64,000 nt of DNA. Source: Pseudonocardia sp. Lineage in GTDB: Bacteria > Actinomycetota > Actinomycetes > Mycobacteriales > Pseudonocardiaceae. The notes under the pieces were generated by a model that saw only the letters and a list, made by a program, of their open reading frames with translations, did not search any database and was not told where the DNA came from. Of the stretch, positions 49,555 through 58,618 are shown in pieces. The number at the start of each line of letters is the position of its first letter. Positions within the stretch are counted from its first letter, which is position 1. Location: NCBI RefSeq assembly GCF_029263155.1, contig NZ_JAJCYB010000035.1, forward strand, positions 1-64,000, written 5' to 3'. The translations under genes were made by a program, and so were the position numbers.

Positions 49555-50439
49555 TCAGAGGATCCCGCCCACGGCGGCACCCGCCGCGGTGAGCAGGGAC
49601 CACGCCAGCAGCAGCAGGCCGGTACGGCCCAGCACGCGGACCAGGGCGCGGCCGTCGGCGCCGCCGAGGACGTCGCGGACGAGCAGCGCCGCAGGCGGCA
49701 GGGCCAGCAGGGTGAGCAGCAGCGGCCAGCTGCGCAGTCCGGCCAGCAGCGAGAGCAGGAACGGCGCGATCACCAGACCGGCGTAGAGGCGACGGGTGTC
49801 GGTGTCGCCGAGCAGCACCGCGAGGGTGCGCTTGCCGGCGACGGTGTCGGTCGGGATGTCGCGCAGGTTGTTGCTGACGAGCACCGCGCAGGCCAGCATG
49901 CCCACGCCCACCGCCCCGATCACCGCGGGCGCCCCGAAGGGCCCCTCCTGCTGGGTGATCACGGTGCCCAGCACGGCGACCGGTCCGAAGAACACGAACA
50001 CGGCGACCTCGCCGAGGCCCGCGTAGCCGTAGGGGCGTCGGCCGCCCGTGTAGAACCAGGCGCCGGCGATGCACGCCGCGCCGACCGCGATCAGCCACCA
50101 CTGCCGCGACAGCGACACCAGCGTCAGTCCGGCCAGCCCGGCGACGACGAAGCAGCCCAGCGCGGCGTTGCGCACCTGCGCCGGGGTGGCGGCCTTCGAT
50201 CCCACCAGCCGCAGCGGGCCGACGCGCTCGTCGTCGGTGCCGCGGATGCCGTCGGAGTAGTCGTTGGCGAAGTTGACACCGATCACCAGCGCCACGGCGA
50301 CGAGCAGCGCGAGCAGTGCCCGCCCCGGGGCGACGGTGCCGTTGCCGATGGCCACACCCGTGCCGACCAGTACGGGGGACACGGCCGTCGGCAGGGTGCG
50401 CGGCCGGGCGCCCTGCACCCACTGGCTCGGAGTTGCCAC
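49555..50439 (-). CDS. menA: 1,4-dihydroxy-2-naphthoate polyprenyltransferase
   Basis: QGARPRTLPTAVSPVLVGTG...NFANDYSDGIRGTDDERVGPLRLV. Confidence 0.96.
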   Translation of the reverse strand: MATPSQWVQGARPRTLPTAVSPVLVGTGVAIGNGTVAPGRALLALLVAVALVIGVNFANDYSDGIRGTDDERVGPLRLVGSKAATPAQVRNAALGCFVVAGLAGLTLVSLSRQWWLIAVGAACIAGAWFYTGGRRPYGYAGLGEVAVFVFFGPVAVLGTVITQQEGPFGAPAVIGAVGVGMLACAVLVSNNLRDIPTDTVAGKRTLAVLLGDTDTRRLYAGLVIAPFLLSLLAGLRSWPLLLTLLALPPAALLVRDVLGGADGRALVRVLGRTGLLLLAWSLLTAAGAAVGGIL

Positions 50440-50448
50440 GCGCGAACG

Positions 50449-51735
50449 CTATCCGTTCGCTCCCGGTGCGCGGCTGGGCGCCCGCATCGCGGCGGCGTGC
50501 CCGGCGGCCGAACCCGCGGCGGGCACGGCGGCGGGGGCGGCGTCGCACGCCGCCGTGTCCTCGGTGCCCGGGACGGCCCCGGCGCTGACGTACTGGTCGG
50601 CACCGACCCGCAGCCAGGTGTCCCCGCCCGCGGCGAGCGCGCACTCCACCGGCAGCGCGGCCCGGTCGGCGGCGACGCCCACCACCTCGGCCGCGGCGTC
50701 GGGCGCGGCGAGCACGTCGACCGGCGCGTCGGCGACCACCGCGGAGAGCCGGACGGAGCCGGTCCACAGGTAGTCCACCGTGACCCAGGCGTTGTCGGTG
50801 AGGCCGAGCGCGTCCCAGAACAGGCCGTCGCCGAGATCGATGCCGGCCGGGTTGACGACCCGGCGGTCGTACTGGTCGCGGCCGCCGTTGTAGCCGTCGG
50901 TGTGCGCGGCCTGGGCCTGCGGCAGGCCCTGCGGGAGGTCCTTCCACTCCTGGCGCAGCTCGGTGGGGTTCCAGTAGTCGTCACGGGTGTTCCACGGGCC
51001 GACGTCCCAGACGGGGGCGAACGCGCAGCGGCCGTTGGGGGCGCAGACCTTCACCGAGTAGTCGCTGGTGTTGCGCGGCGAGAGCGCGCGGCGCGAGGGC
51101 AGCGCGACGAAGTGGTCCCGCTCGGCGATCACGTGACCGTTGGCGGTGGTGCCGCCCACCAGGCCCTCGCGGGTGGCGAACACGCGGTAGTTCAGCGTGG
51201 CCTGTTCGACGACGGCCTCGGTGCGGGCGGCGGCCGGGTGCGCGGTGAGGGTCAGCGAGCGGACGGCGGGTTCGGTGCCCTCGTCGCCGGTGAGCACGAG
51301 CCTGCTCTGCACCTCCGAGGTCGCCTCGGGCAGCGTCACGGCTCCCGGGGTGGCCGAGCCGGACCCGGCCGGGATCCACTCGGTCCAGCCGCCGGTGGAG
51401 CGGCGTCCCCGGACGTCGACGGCCGCCGCGCTGCCGGCCGGCAGGTCGCCGTCCACGACGGTTTCCACGCGGTCGGTCGGGGCGTCGAGGACGTGCGTCG
51501 GCAGCGTGAGCAGGCCGGTGGGGACCGGGCTGCCGTCGGTGTCGGAGGGCAGGAGGTGCGTGCCCGTGCGGTCCAGGCGGGCGGTTCCGCCGTCGACCTG
51601 TACCCCGGCGGACTCGCCGGCGACGAGGTCGGGCGACCAGCGCGCCACGGCGGGTTCCGTCGCCACGGCCGGTACGGCGGTGCCGAGCAGGAGCGCGCCG
51701 GTGACGGCCAGCAGGGTCGTGGTGCGCAACCTCAT
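50449..51735 (-). CDS. Secreted protein with DPBB/RlpA-like region and SH3-like C-terminus, hypothetical
   Basis: Signal peptide; TANGHVIAERDHFVALPS...VKVCAPNGRCAFAPVWDVGPWN. Confidence 0.65.
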   Translation of the reverse strand: MRLRTTTLLAVTGALLLGTAVPAVATEPAVARWSPDLVAGESAGVQVDGGTARLDRTGTHLLPSDTDGSPVPTGLLTLPTHVLDAPTDRVETVVDGDLPAGSAAAVDVRGRRSTGGWTEWIPAGSGSATPGAVTLPEATSEVQSRLVLTGDEGTEPAVRSLTLTAHPAAARTEAVVEQATLNYRVFATREGLVGGTTANGHVIAERDHFVALPSRRALSPRNTSDYSVKVCAPNGRCAFAPVWDVGPWNTRDDYWNPTELRQEWKDLPQGLPQAQAAHTDGYNGGRDQYDRRVVNPAGIDLGDGLFWDALGLTDNAWVTVDYLWTGSVRLSAVVADAPVDVLAAPDAAAEVVGVAADRAALPVECALAAGGDTWLRVGADQYVSAGAVPGTEDTAACDAAPAAVPAAGSAAGHAAAMRAPSRAPGANG

Positions 51736-51855
51736 GCGGTGAACTCCCGGTGTGACTGATGGTGCTCGTGAGACTGACGAGAGCGCAGCACATCGGTTGG
51801 GGGAGTAGTGGTCAATCAACGCAGAGTGAGCAACGCTGTGGGGTGTACCCCGGTG

Positions 51856-53031
51856 TCACCCGTGCGGGTGGTTCGGCTCCGATGTCACCGTGACGAGTCG
51901 CGCCACCGCGGACCGGTCGGGCTTGCCGACACCCCGCAGCGGGATGCGGTCGACGTCGACGAGGCGCCGCGGCACGGCCGCGCGACCGAGCGCGGCGCGC
52001 ACGGCGGCACGCAGCACGTCGTCGCCGGGGCGGCCCGCCCCGGCCACCACCGCGGCCACGACGGCCTGCCCCCACTCCGGGTCCGGCACGCCGACGACGC
52101 AGGCGCCACGGATCCCCGGCTGCGCGGCCAGCACCCGCTCCACGGCGGCCGGGGCGACGTTCTCGCCCCCGGTGACGATCATGTCGTCGGCACGGCCGAG
52201 CACCTCGAGGCGGCCCGCGCGCCAACGACCGAGGTCGCCGCTGCGGAACCGGCCGCCGAACGGCGGGCCGCCGAGGTAGCCCTCGGCGAGGGTGGGGCCC
52301 CCGAGGACGATCCGTCCGTCGGCCTCCAGGTCGACGGTGACGCCGTCGAGCGGCACCCCGTCGTAGACGCAGCCGCCCGCGGTCTCGCTCATGCCGTAGG
52401 TGGTGACGACCCGCACGCCCGCGCCCCGCGCGCGGGAGCGCAGGGTGTCGTCGAGCGCGGCCCCGCCGACGAGCACGGCGTCGAACCCGCACAGCGCCTC
52501 CAGGGCCGCCCCGCCCGCGTCGAGCAGCCGGGCGAGCTGGGTGGGGACGAGGCTGGTGTGCCGGCGGCCGGTCGGCGGCAGGGTCGCGGCGGTGGCGGCG
52601 AAGTCGGCGGGCCGGAACCCGCCGCGCAGGTCCTGCACCGCGGGCGGCGCACCGGCGAGCAGCGCCCGCACGATCACCTGCACCCCCGCGACGTGCTCGG
52701 CAGGCAACGCGAGCAGCCAGTGCGCGGCACCCCCCAACCGCACGGCGGTGGCGGCGGCCGAGGCCCGCAACGCAGCAGCCGAGAGCACGACGAGCCGAGC
52801 CGCACCGGACGACCCCGAGGTGGCCACGACCACCCCGCCCCCGCCCGCCCCGCCGCCCGTCACTTCGGAGCCGCAGTGCTGTTGCGGGGCCTGCGCGACA
52901 GCACTGTGGCTCCGAAGTGCGGGCGGGAGGGGGAGCACGGCGGGGCCTGTGCCGGAAAGGGCCGGGCGCAGGGCGTCCGTCAGGTTGGTGACCGCGGCCG
53001 GTGACCCGTCGACGTGCACGGTGCGGATCAC
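51856..53031 (-). CDS. menE: o-succinylbenzoate--CoA ligase
   Basis: VVVATSGSSGAARLVVLSAAALRASA...TYGMSETAGGCVYDG...GGENVAPAAVERVLAAQPGI. Confidence 0.92.
   Translation of the reverse strand: MIRTVHVDGSPAAVTNLTDALRPALSGTGPAVLPLPPALRSHSAVAQAPQQHCGSEVTGGGAGGGGVVVATSGSSGAARLVVLSAAALRASAAATAVRLGGAAHWLLALPAEHVAGVQVIVRALLAGAPPAVQDLRGGFRPADFAATAATLPPTGRRHTSLVPTQLARLLDAGGAALEALCGFDAVLVGGAALDDTLRSRARGAGVRVVTTYGMSETAGGCVYDGVPLDGVTVDLEADGRIVLGGPTLAEGYLGGPPFGGRFRSGDLGRWRAGRLEVLGRADDMIVTGGENVAPAAVERVLAAQPGIRGACVVGVPDPEWGQAVVAAVVAGAGRPGDDVLRAAVRAALGRAAVPRRLVDVDRIPLRGVGKPDRSAVARLVTVTSEPNHPHG
52861..52919. repeat. Palindromic repeat family B, copy 2, inside menE
   Basis: CACTTCGGAGCCGCAGTGCTGT...ACAGCACTGTGGCTCCGAAGTG, 22-bp arms, 1 mismatch. 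Confidence 0.9.
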
Positions 53032-53049
53032 GGCCACCCGCCGCCGACC

Positions 53050-53123
53050 GGCTCGCACACACCCCGCGGGGTCGGCACACAGGTCCGGGCCCGTGTGCGG
53101 GCCCCGGAGCCTGTGTGCGAGCC
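53050..53123. repeat. Nested inverted repeat between menB and menE
   Basis: GGCTCGCACACA...TGTGTGCGAGCC perfect 12-bp outer arms, plus inner GCACACAGG...CCTGTGTGC. Confidence 0.7.
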
Positions 53124-53172
53124 CGCGGGGGTGACCGTGGGGCGGGCGCGGCCCGTCAGTGGTGCCATGGAG

Positions 53173-54114
53173 TCAGTAGTGCCATGGATAGGCCGACCAG
53201 TCGGGTTCGCGCTTCTGCAGGAACGCGTCCCGGCCCTCGACCGCCTCGTCGGTCAGGTACGCCAGCCGTGTGGCCTCGCCCGCGAACAGCTGCTGCCCGA
53301 CCAGGCCGTCGTCGGTGAGGTTGAACGCGTACTTGAGCATGCGCTGGGCCGTCGGGGACTTGCCGTTGATCTCCTTCGCCCACTGCAGCGCCACCGTCTC
53401 CAGCTCCGCGTGCGGCACGACCGCGTTGACCGCGCCCATGCGGTGCGCGTCGGCCGCGGAGTACGTGCGCCCGAGGAAGAAGATCTCGCGCGCGAACTTC
53501 TGGCCGACCTGCTTGGCCAGGTAGGCCGAGCCGTAGCCGCCGTCGAAGCTGCCCACGTCGGCGTCGGTCTGCTTGAACCGGGCGTGTTCAGCGCTGGCCA
53601 GGGTCAGGTCGGCGACGGCGTGCAGCGAGTGCCCGCCGCCGGCGGCCCAGCCGTTGACGACGGCGATGACGACCTTCGGCATGAACCGGATCAGCCGCTG
53701 GCACTCCAGGATGTGCAGCCGGCCCGCGCGCCCGGCCTGCACGGTGTCGGCGGTCTCGCCGGCGCGGCCGGTGGCCGGGTCCGTCATCGTGTACTGGTAG
53801 CCGGACCGGCCGCGGATGCGCTGGTCACCGCCCGAGCAGAACGCCCACCCGCCGTCCTTCGGCGCCGGGCCGTTGCCGGTGAGCAGCACGCAGCCGACGT
53901 CGGGGGTCTGGCGGGCGTGGTCGAGCGCGGTGTAGAGCTCGTCGACGGTGCCCGGGCGGAACGCGTTGCGCACCTCGGGCCGGTCGAACGCGATGCGCAC
54001 GGCCCCCGTGTCGACGGCGCGGTGGTAGGTGATGTCGACGAAGTCGAAGCCGTCCACCGGACGCCACGCGGAGGGATCGAAGATCTCGGAGACCTGTTCG
54101 GGCACGACACGCAC
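53173..54114 (-). CDS. menB: 1,4-dihydroxy-2-naphthoyl-CoA synthase
   Basis: FVDITYHRAVDTGAVRIAFDRPEVRNAFRPGTVDEL...CSGGDQRIRGRSGY...VNGWAAGGGHSLH. Confidence 0.97.
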   Translation of the reverse strand: MRVVPEQVSEIFDPSAWRPVDGFDFVDITYHRAVDTGAVRIAFDRPEVRNAFRPGTVDELYTALDHARQTPDVGCVLLTGNGPAPKDGGWAFCSGGDQRIRGRSGYQYTMTDPATGRAGETADTVQAGRAGRLHILECQRLIRFMPKVVIAVVNGWAAGGGHSLHAVADLTLASAEHARFKQTDADVGSFDGGYGSAYLAKQVGQKFAREIFFLGRTYSAADAHRMGAVNAVVPHAELETVALQWAKEINGKSPTAQRMLKYAFNLTDDGLVGQQLFAGEATRLAYLTDEAVEGRDAFLQKREPDWSAYPWHY

Positions 54115-54177
54115 AGTACGGATCCCGTACGGGAGGGCCGCCGGGCCCACGGCCCGAGCCTCGCACAGCCACCGGTT

Positions 54178-54224
54178 CCTCGCAGAGCACACGACCGCTG
54201 CGACCGTCCGATCCCTCTGCGAGG
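54178..54224. repeat. Inverted repeat CCTCGCAGAG...CTCTGCGAGG in menB/terD intergenic region
   Basis: Perfect 10-bp arms, 27-nt spacer. Confidence 0.6.
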
Positions 54225-54275
54225 AGCCCGGCGCCCGGCACCCGCGCCCGCCCCGGCACTGGCAGGATCGGGGGC

Positions 54276-55397
54276 GTGCAGACCCTGTCCAAGGGCGCCA
54301 ACGCGCCGCTCCCGCCCGGTCCGGTCTCGGTGCGCGTCAGCGCCGCATCGCCCGTCGACATCTCCGCGCTGCTCGTGGCCGCCACCGGCAAGGTGCGCGA
54401 CGACTCCGACTTCGTGTTCTACAACCAGCCCGAGGCGGCGGGCGTGCGCTACGACCCCGACGGTGTCGACGTCGTGCCGGACGCGGTGGACGCCGCGATC
54501 GAGAAGGTGGTCGTCACCGCCAGCCTCGACGGGCGCGGCCCCGCCACCTTCGGCGCGCTGGGTGGGCTGCGGATGGACGTCGCGGTCGCCGGCGCGCCGC
54601 TGCTCACGTTCACGCCCGACGGCCTGGGCCCCGAGACGGCCCTGCTGTGCGTGGAGATCTACCGGCGGGACGCGCAGTGGAAGGTGCGGGCGGTCGGCCA
54701 GGGCTACGCGAACGGGCTGGCCGGGATCGCGACCGACTTCGGCATCACCGTGGACGACGAGCCGGCGCCGGTCGCGGAGCCCGCGGCCCCGGCCACGCCC
54801 GCCGCACCGTCGGTGATCAACCTGGACAAGGGGAAGGTGTCGCTGGCCAAGCGGCAGACGGTGTCGTTGACCAAGACCGGCGCACCGGCGCTGCGGCGGG
54901 TCGCGATGGGCCTGGGCTGGGACCCGGCGGCCGGCGGGCGCAGCATCGACCTGGACGCCTCGGCCATCGTCATCGGGAGCAAGGGCCGCAAGACCGACGC
55001 GGTCTGGTTCATGAGCAAGAGCGCGTTCCGGGGCGCGCTGGAGCACTCCGGCGACAACCTGACCGGCCACGGCGAGGGCGACGACGAGACGATCGAGGTC
55101 GACCTGTCGAAGCTGCCCGCCGACGCGCAGGCGATCGTGTTCGTCGTCAACTCCTTCCAGGGGCAGCGGTTCACCGAGGTGCAGCGGGCCTACTGCCGGC
55201 TGATCGACCTCGACACGCGGGCCGAGCTGGTGCGCTTCGACCTCACCGACTCCGCCCCGCGTACCGGCGTGGTGATGAGCGTGCTGCGCCGCTCCGGCGA
55301 CGCGTGGACGATGACCGCGATCGGCGAGTTCCACGACGGCAAGACGGTGCGCGCGATGTACGGCGCCGCGGAGGAACTGGTGCGCGGGCTGGCGTAG
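54276..55397 (+). CDS. TerD family protein with two TerD-like regions
   Basis: Second half: TGAPALRRVAMGLGWDP...SIDLDASAIVIG...LEHSGDNLTGHGEGDDETIEVDLSKLPADAQAIVFVV. Confidence 0.88.
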   Translation: MQTLSKGANAPLPPGPVSVRVSAASPVDISALLVAATGKVRDDSDFVFYNQPEAAGVRYDPDGVDVVPDAVDAAIEKVVVTASLDGRGPATFGALGGLRMDVAVAGAPLLTFTPDGLGPETALLCVEIYRRDAQWKVRAVGQGYANGLAGIATDFGITVDDEPAPVAEPAAPATPAAPSVINLDKGKVSLAKRQTVSLTKTGAPALRRVAMGLGWDPAAGGRSIDLDASAIVIGSKGRKTDAVWFMSKSAFRGALEHSGDNLTGHGEGDDETIEVDLSKLPADAQAIVFVVNSFQGQRFTEVQRAYCRLIDLDTRAELVRFDLTDSAPRTGVVMSVLRRSGDAWTMTAIGEFHDGKTVRAMYGAAEELVRGLA

Positions 55398-55490
55398 GCC
55401 GCGCACGGCACCGATTGCGGTGGGACGGGTCGCGTGCCACGGTGCGGGAGGCCCACCGGCCGCGCGCCGCAGGGGGAGAGGACAGCCCGC

Positions 55491-56777
55491 ATGAGTGCCG
55501 CAGGAGCCGACCGCACCGAGGAGACGATCTTCACCTGGGGTGCGCCGCCGCTGAAGTTCGGCGCGGGCGCCACCGACGAGATCGGCTTCGAGATGGCGCA
55601 GTACGGCGTGCGCCGCGTGCTGATCGTCACCGATCCGGGCGTGAGCGCGCTGGGCATCCCGCAGCGCATCGCCGAGACGCTCGCCCGCTACGAGATCACC
55701 TCCGAGGTGTTCGACGGCGTGCACGTCGAGCCCACCGACGACTCGATGAACAAGGCCGTGGAGTACGCCCGCGCGCAGGGGGAGTGGGACGGGTTCGTGG
55801 CCGTCGGCGGCGGGTCGGCGATCGACACCGCCAAGGCGATCAACCTGCTGACCAGCCACCCCGGCGAGCTGATGGACTACATCAACAAGCCGATCGGTGC
55901 GGCCAAGGTTCCGCCCGGGCAGCTCAAGCCGCTGATCGCGGTGCCGACGACGGCGGGCACCGGCTCGGAGTCCACCGCGATGTGCGTGCTGGACATCCTG
56001 TCGATGAAGGTCAAGACCGGGATCAGCCACTGGCGGCTGCGCCCGACCCTGGCCGTCATCGACCCGCTGCTGACGATGACACTCGGGCCCGAGGTGAGCG
56101 CGGCGTCGGGGATGGACATCGTGTGCCACGCGGTGGAGAGCTACACCGCGCGGTACTACACGAGCTTCGACCGCAAGCAGCCCGAGGAGCGGGTCACCTA
56201 CTGCGGCTCCAACCCGGTGTCGGACCTGTGGTGCGAGAAGGCGATGGCGCTGATCGCCCAGTCGTTCCGCGGGTCGGTGCGCGAGGGGTCCCTGGAGGAC
56301 CGCTCGAACATGATGATGGCCGCCACGTTCGCGGGCATGGGGTTCGGCAACTCCGGCGTGCACATCCCGCACGCCAACGCCTACCCCATCGCGGGGATGG
56401 TCAAGGACTACCGCCCGGCGGGCTACCCGCAGGACGAGCCGATGGTGCCGCACGGCCAGTCGGTGTCGCTGACCGCGCCCGAGGCGTTCCGCTTCTCGTT
56501 CTCCAGCGCCCCGCAGCGGCACCTCGCCGCGGCCCGGCTGATCGACCCCGGTGCCGAGACGGTGGCACCGCAGGAGCAGCTGCCCTCGGTGCTCGTCTCG
56601 CTCATGCGCGACATCGGCATCCCCAACGGGATCGGTGGCGTCGGCTACACCGAGGCCGACGTGCCGGACCTGGTGCCGGGCACGATGAAGCAGGCCCGGC
56701 TGCTCGCCACCTGCCCGAGGACGCCCACGGAGGACGACATCGCGGGCATCCTCACCCGGTCGGTCGAGAACTGGTAG
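55491..56777 (+). CDS. Iron-containing alcohol dehydrogenase, hydroxyacid-oxoacid transhydrogenase (ADHFE1)-like
   Basis: ETIFTWGAPPLKFGAGATDEIGFEMAQYGVRRVLIVTDPGV...AVPTTAGTGSESTAMCVLDILSMKVKTGISH. Confidence 0.85.
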   Translation: MSAAGADRTEETIFTWGAPPLKFGAGATDEIGFEMAQYGVRRVLIVTDPGVSALGIPQRIAETLARYEITSEVFDGVHVEPTDDSMNKAVEYARAQGEWDGFVAVGGGSAIDTAKAINLLTSHPGELMDYINKPIGAAKVPPGQLKPLIAVPTTAGTGSESTAMCVLDILSMKVKTGISHWRLRPTLAVIDPLLTMTLGPEVSAASGMDIVCHAVESYTARYYTSFDRKQPEERVTYCGSNPVSDLWCEKAMALIAQSFRGSVREGSLEDRSNMMMAATFAGMGFGNSGVHIPHANAYPIAGMVKDYRPAGYPQDEPMVPHGQSVSLTAPEAFRFSFSSAPQRHLAAARLIDPGAETVAPQEQLPSVLVSLMRDIGIPNGIGGVGYTEADVPDLVPGTMKQARLLATCPRTPTEDDIAGILTRSVENW

Positions 56778-56801
56778 CACCACGCCCGGCCACCACCGGC
56801 T

Positions 56802-56857
56802 GATCAAGGTGAGATGGTCGCGTTCGGTGATCAACAGACGACCATCTGCCCTTGATC
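56802..56857 (+). repeat. 56-bp palindromic repeat family A, copy 3
   Basis: GATCAAGGTGAGATGGTCG-CGTTCGGTGATCAACAGA-CGACCATCTGCCCTTGATC. Confidence 0.92.
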
Positions 56858-56990
56858 GGCGGGGTGTCGTTCAGCCCGCGGCGCCGACGTGTCCGGTCCG
56901 GTGCAGTGGCGGCACCTGCGCTCGGCGGATGGCGGAGCCTTCGCCGCCGCACTAGGTTGTGGGCGACACACTCGGTGAGGAGGGCGCGAC

Positions 56991-58463
56991 GTGGCGGATC
57001 TCGAGCGGTTCACGATGCTGGTCGGCGGCAAGGGCGTGGAGGCGGTGTCGGGGCGGCGCTTCGACTCGCAGAACCCGTACACCGGGCAGCCGTGGGCGTC
57101 GATCCCGGACGGTGGGCCCGAGGACGTCGACGCCGCCGTCGCCGCCGCGCGCGCCGCGCTGGACGGGGAGTGGGGCGCCACCACCGGGTTCGCCCGGGCC
57201 GCGCTGCTGCGCCGTCTCGGCGACCTGATCGGGGAGAACGCCGAGCGGCTGGCCCGCCTGGAGGTCAACGACTCCGGCAAGCTCTACCGCGAGATGATCG
57301 GGCAGCTGGGCGGTCTGGGCGGCTGGTACCACTACTACGCGGGGCTCGCGACCACGCTGGAAGGGCGCCAGATCCCCACCCCGAACCCGAACTACCTCGT
57401 CTACACCCGCCGCGAGCCTGTCGGCGTCGTCGCGGCGATCACGCCGTGGAACTCGCCGCTGCTGCTCATGACCTGGAAGCTGGCCCCGGCGCTGGCCGCG
57501 GGCTGCACCATCGTGATCAAGCCGTCGGAGCACGCGCCCGCATCCACGCTCGGGTTCGCCGAGCTGATCGAGCAGGCGGGCTTCCCGCCCGGCGTCGTCA
57601 ACGTCGTCACCGGGCTCTCCCGGGAGACCGGCGCGCACCTGGCGTCGCACCCGGGGGTGGACAAGGTCGCGTTCACCGGCTCCACCGCCACCGGCCGGGC
57701 CGTTGCGCACGCCGCCGCGGAGAACCTCAACAAGGTCACCCTGGAGCTGGGCGGGAAGTCCCCGCAGGTCGTGTTCGCCGACGCCGACCTGGCGGCCGCC
57801 GCGAACGGGCTGATCGCGGGCGTGTTCGCCGCCACCGGGCAGACCTGCATGGCCGGGTCCCGGCTGATCGTGCACGCCGACGTGCACGACGAGCTGGTGC
57901 GCCTGGTGGCCGAGCGGGCGGCCACGATCAAGCTCGGTGACCCGAACGACCCGGAGACCGAGATGGGCCCGGTCGCGAACGCCCCGCAGTACGAAAAGGT
58001 GCTCGGCTACCTGCGCACCGCGCAGGAGGAGGGCGCCACCGTGGCCTACGGCGGCGCCGCGGACGAGGGCCTGGGTGGGCTGTTCGTCAAACCGACCGTG
58101 CTCTCGGTGCGGCCCACCGACACCGTCTTCCGCGAGGAGGTGTTCGGTCCCGTGCTGTCGGCCGTCACCTTCACCGACGAGGACGAGGCGATCACGCTCG
58201 CCAACGACACCCCCTACGGCCTCGCCGGCGCCGTGTGGACCAAGGACGTACACCGCGCCCACCGGGTCGCCGCCCGGATCAGGGCCGGCACCGTGTGGAT
58301 CAACGCCTACCGCGTGGTCGCCCCGAGCGTCCCGTTCGGCGGGTTCGGCGCCAGCGGTCTGGGCCGCGAGAACGGCGTCGACTCGATCGGCGAGTACACC
58401 GAGAACAAGTCCGTCTGGGTCGAGCTGACCGGCGGCACCCGCGACCCGTTCACCCTCGGCTGA
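56991..58463 (+). CDS. Aldehyde dehydrogenase
   Basis: GVVAAITPWNSPLLLMTWKLAPALAAGCTIVIKPSEHAP...LELGGKSPQVVFADADL...GQTCMAGSRL. Confidence 0.94.
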   Translation: MADLERFTMLVGGKGVEAVSGRRFDSQNPYTGQPWASIPDGGPEDVDAAVAAARAALDGEWGATTGFARAALLRRLGDLIGENAERLARLEVNDSGKLYREMIGQLGGLGGWYHYYAGLATTLEGRQIPTPNPNYLVYTRREPVGVVAAITPWNSPLLLMTWKLAPALAAGCTIVIKPSEHAPASTLGFAELIEQAGFPPGVVNVVTGLSRETGAHLASHPGVDKVAFTGSTATGRAVAHAAAENLNKVTLELGGKSPQVVFADADLAAAANGLIAGVFAATGQTCMAGSRLIVHADVHDELVRLVAERAATIKLGDPNDPETEMGPVANAPQYEKVLGYLRTAQEEGATVAYGGAADEGLGGLFVKPTVLSVRPTDTVFREEVFGPVLSAVTFTDEDEAITLANDTPYGLAGAVWTKDVHRAHRVAARIRAGTVWINAYRVVAPSVPFGGFGASGLGRENGVDSIGEYTENKSVWVELTGGTRDPFTLG

Positions 58464-58530
58464 CCCGCACTTCGGAGCCGCAACGCTGATATCGGGGGTC
58501 GGGACCCGCGTTCCGGCTCCGAGGTGCGGG
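58464..58530. repeat. Palindromic repeat family B, copy 3
   Basis: CCCGCACTTCGGAGCCGCAACGC...GCGTTCCGGCTCCGAGGTGCGGG, 23-bp arms, 2 mismatches. Confidence 0.85.
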
Positions 58531-58618
58531 GATCGTCCGCCTGCGCAGCGCTGGTGGGGCTCGTGTGCGTCGACGACCCGCTGGGGTGTGGGCCCGGCGG
58601 GCCCCGCACACTGGCGGT

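Noticed and set aside
54276-55397. Tellurite-resistance or phage-defence island
   Set aside because: A single TerD-family gene without TerB/C/E or ATP-grasp partners; such genes are common in actinobacterial core regions.
53784-56834. 1016-aa minus-strand ORF spanning the TerD and transhydrogenase genes
   Set aside because: Antisense shadow of two well-supported CDSs; only its end matches an out-of-frame menB translation.
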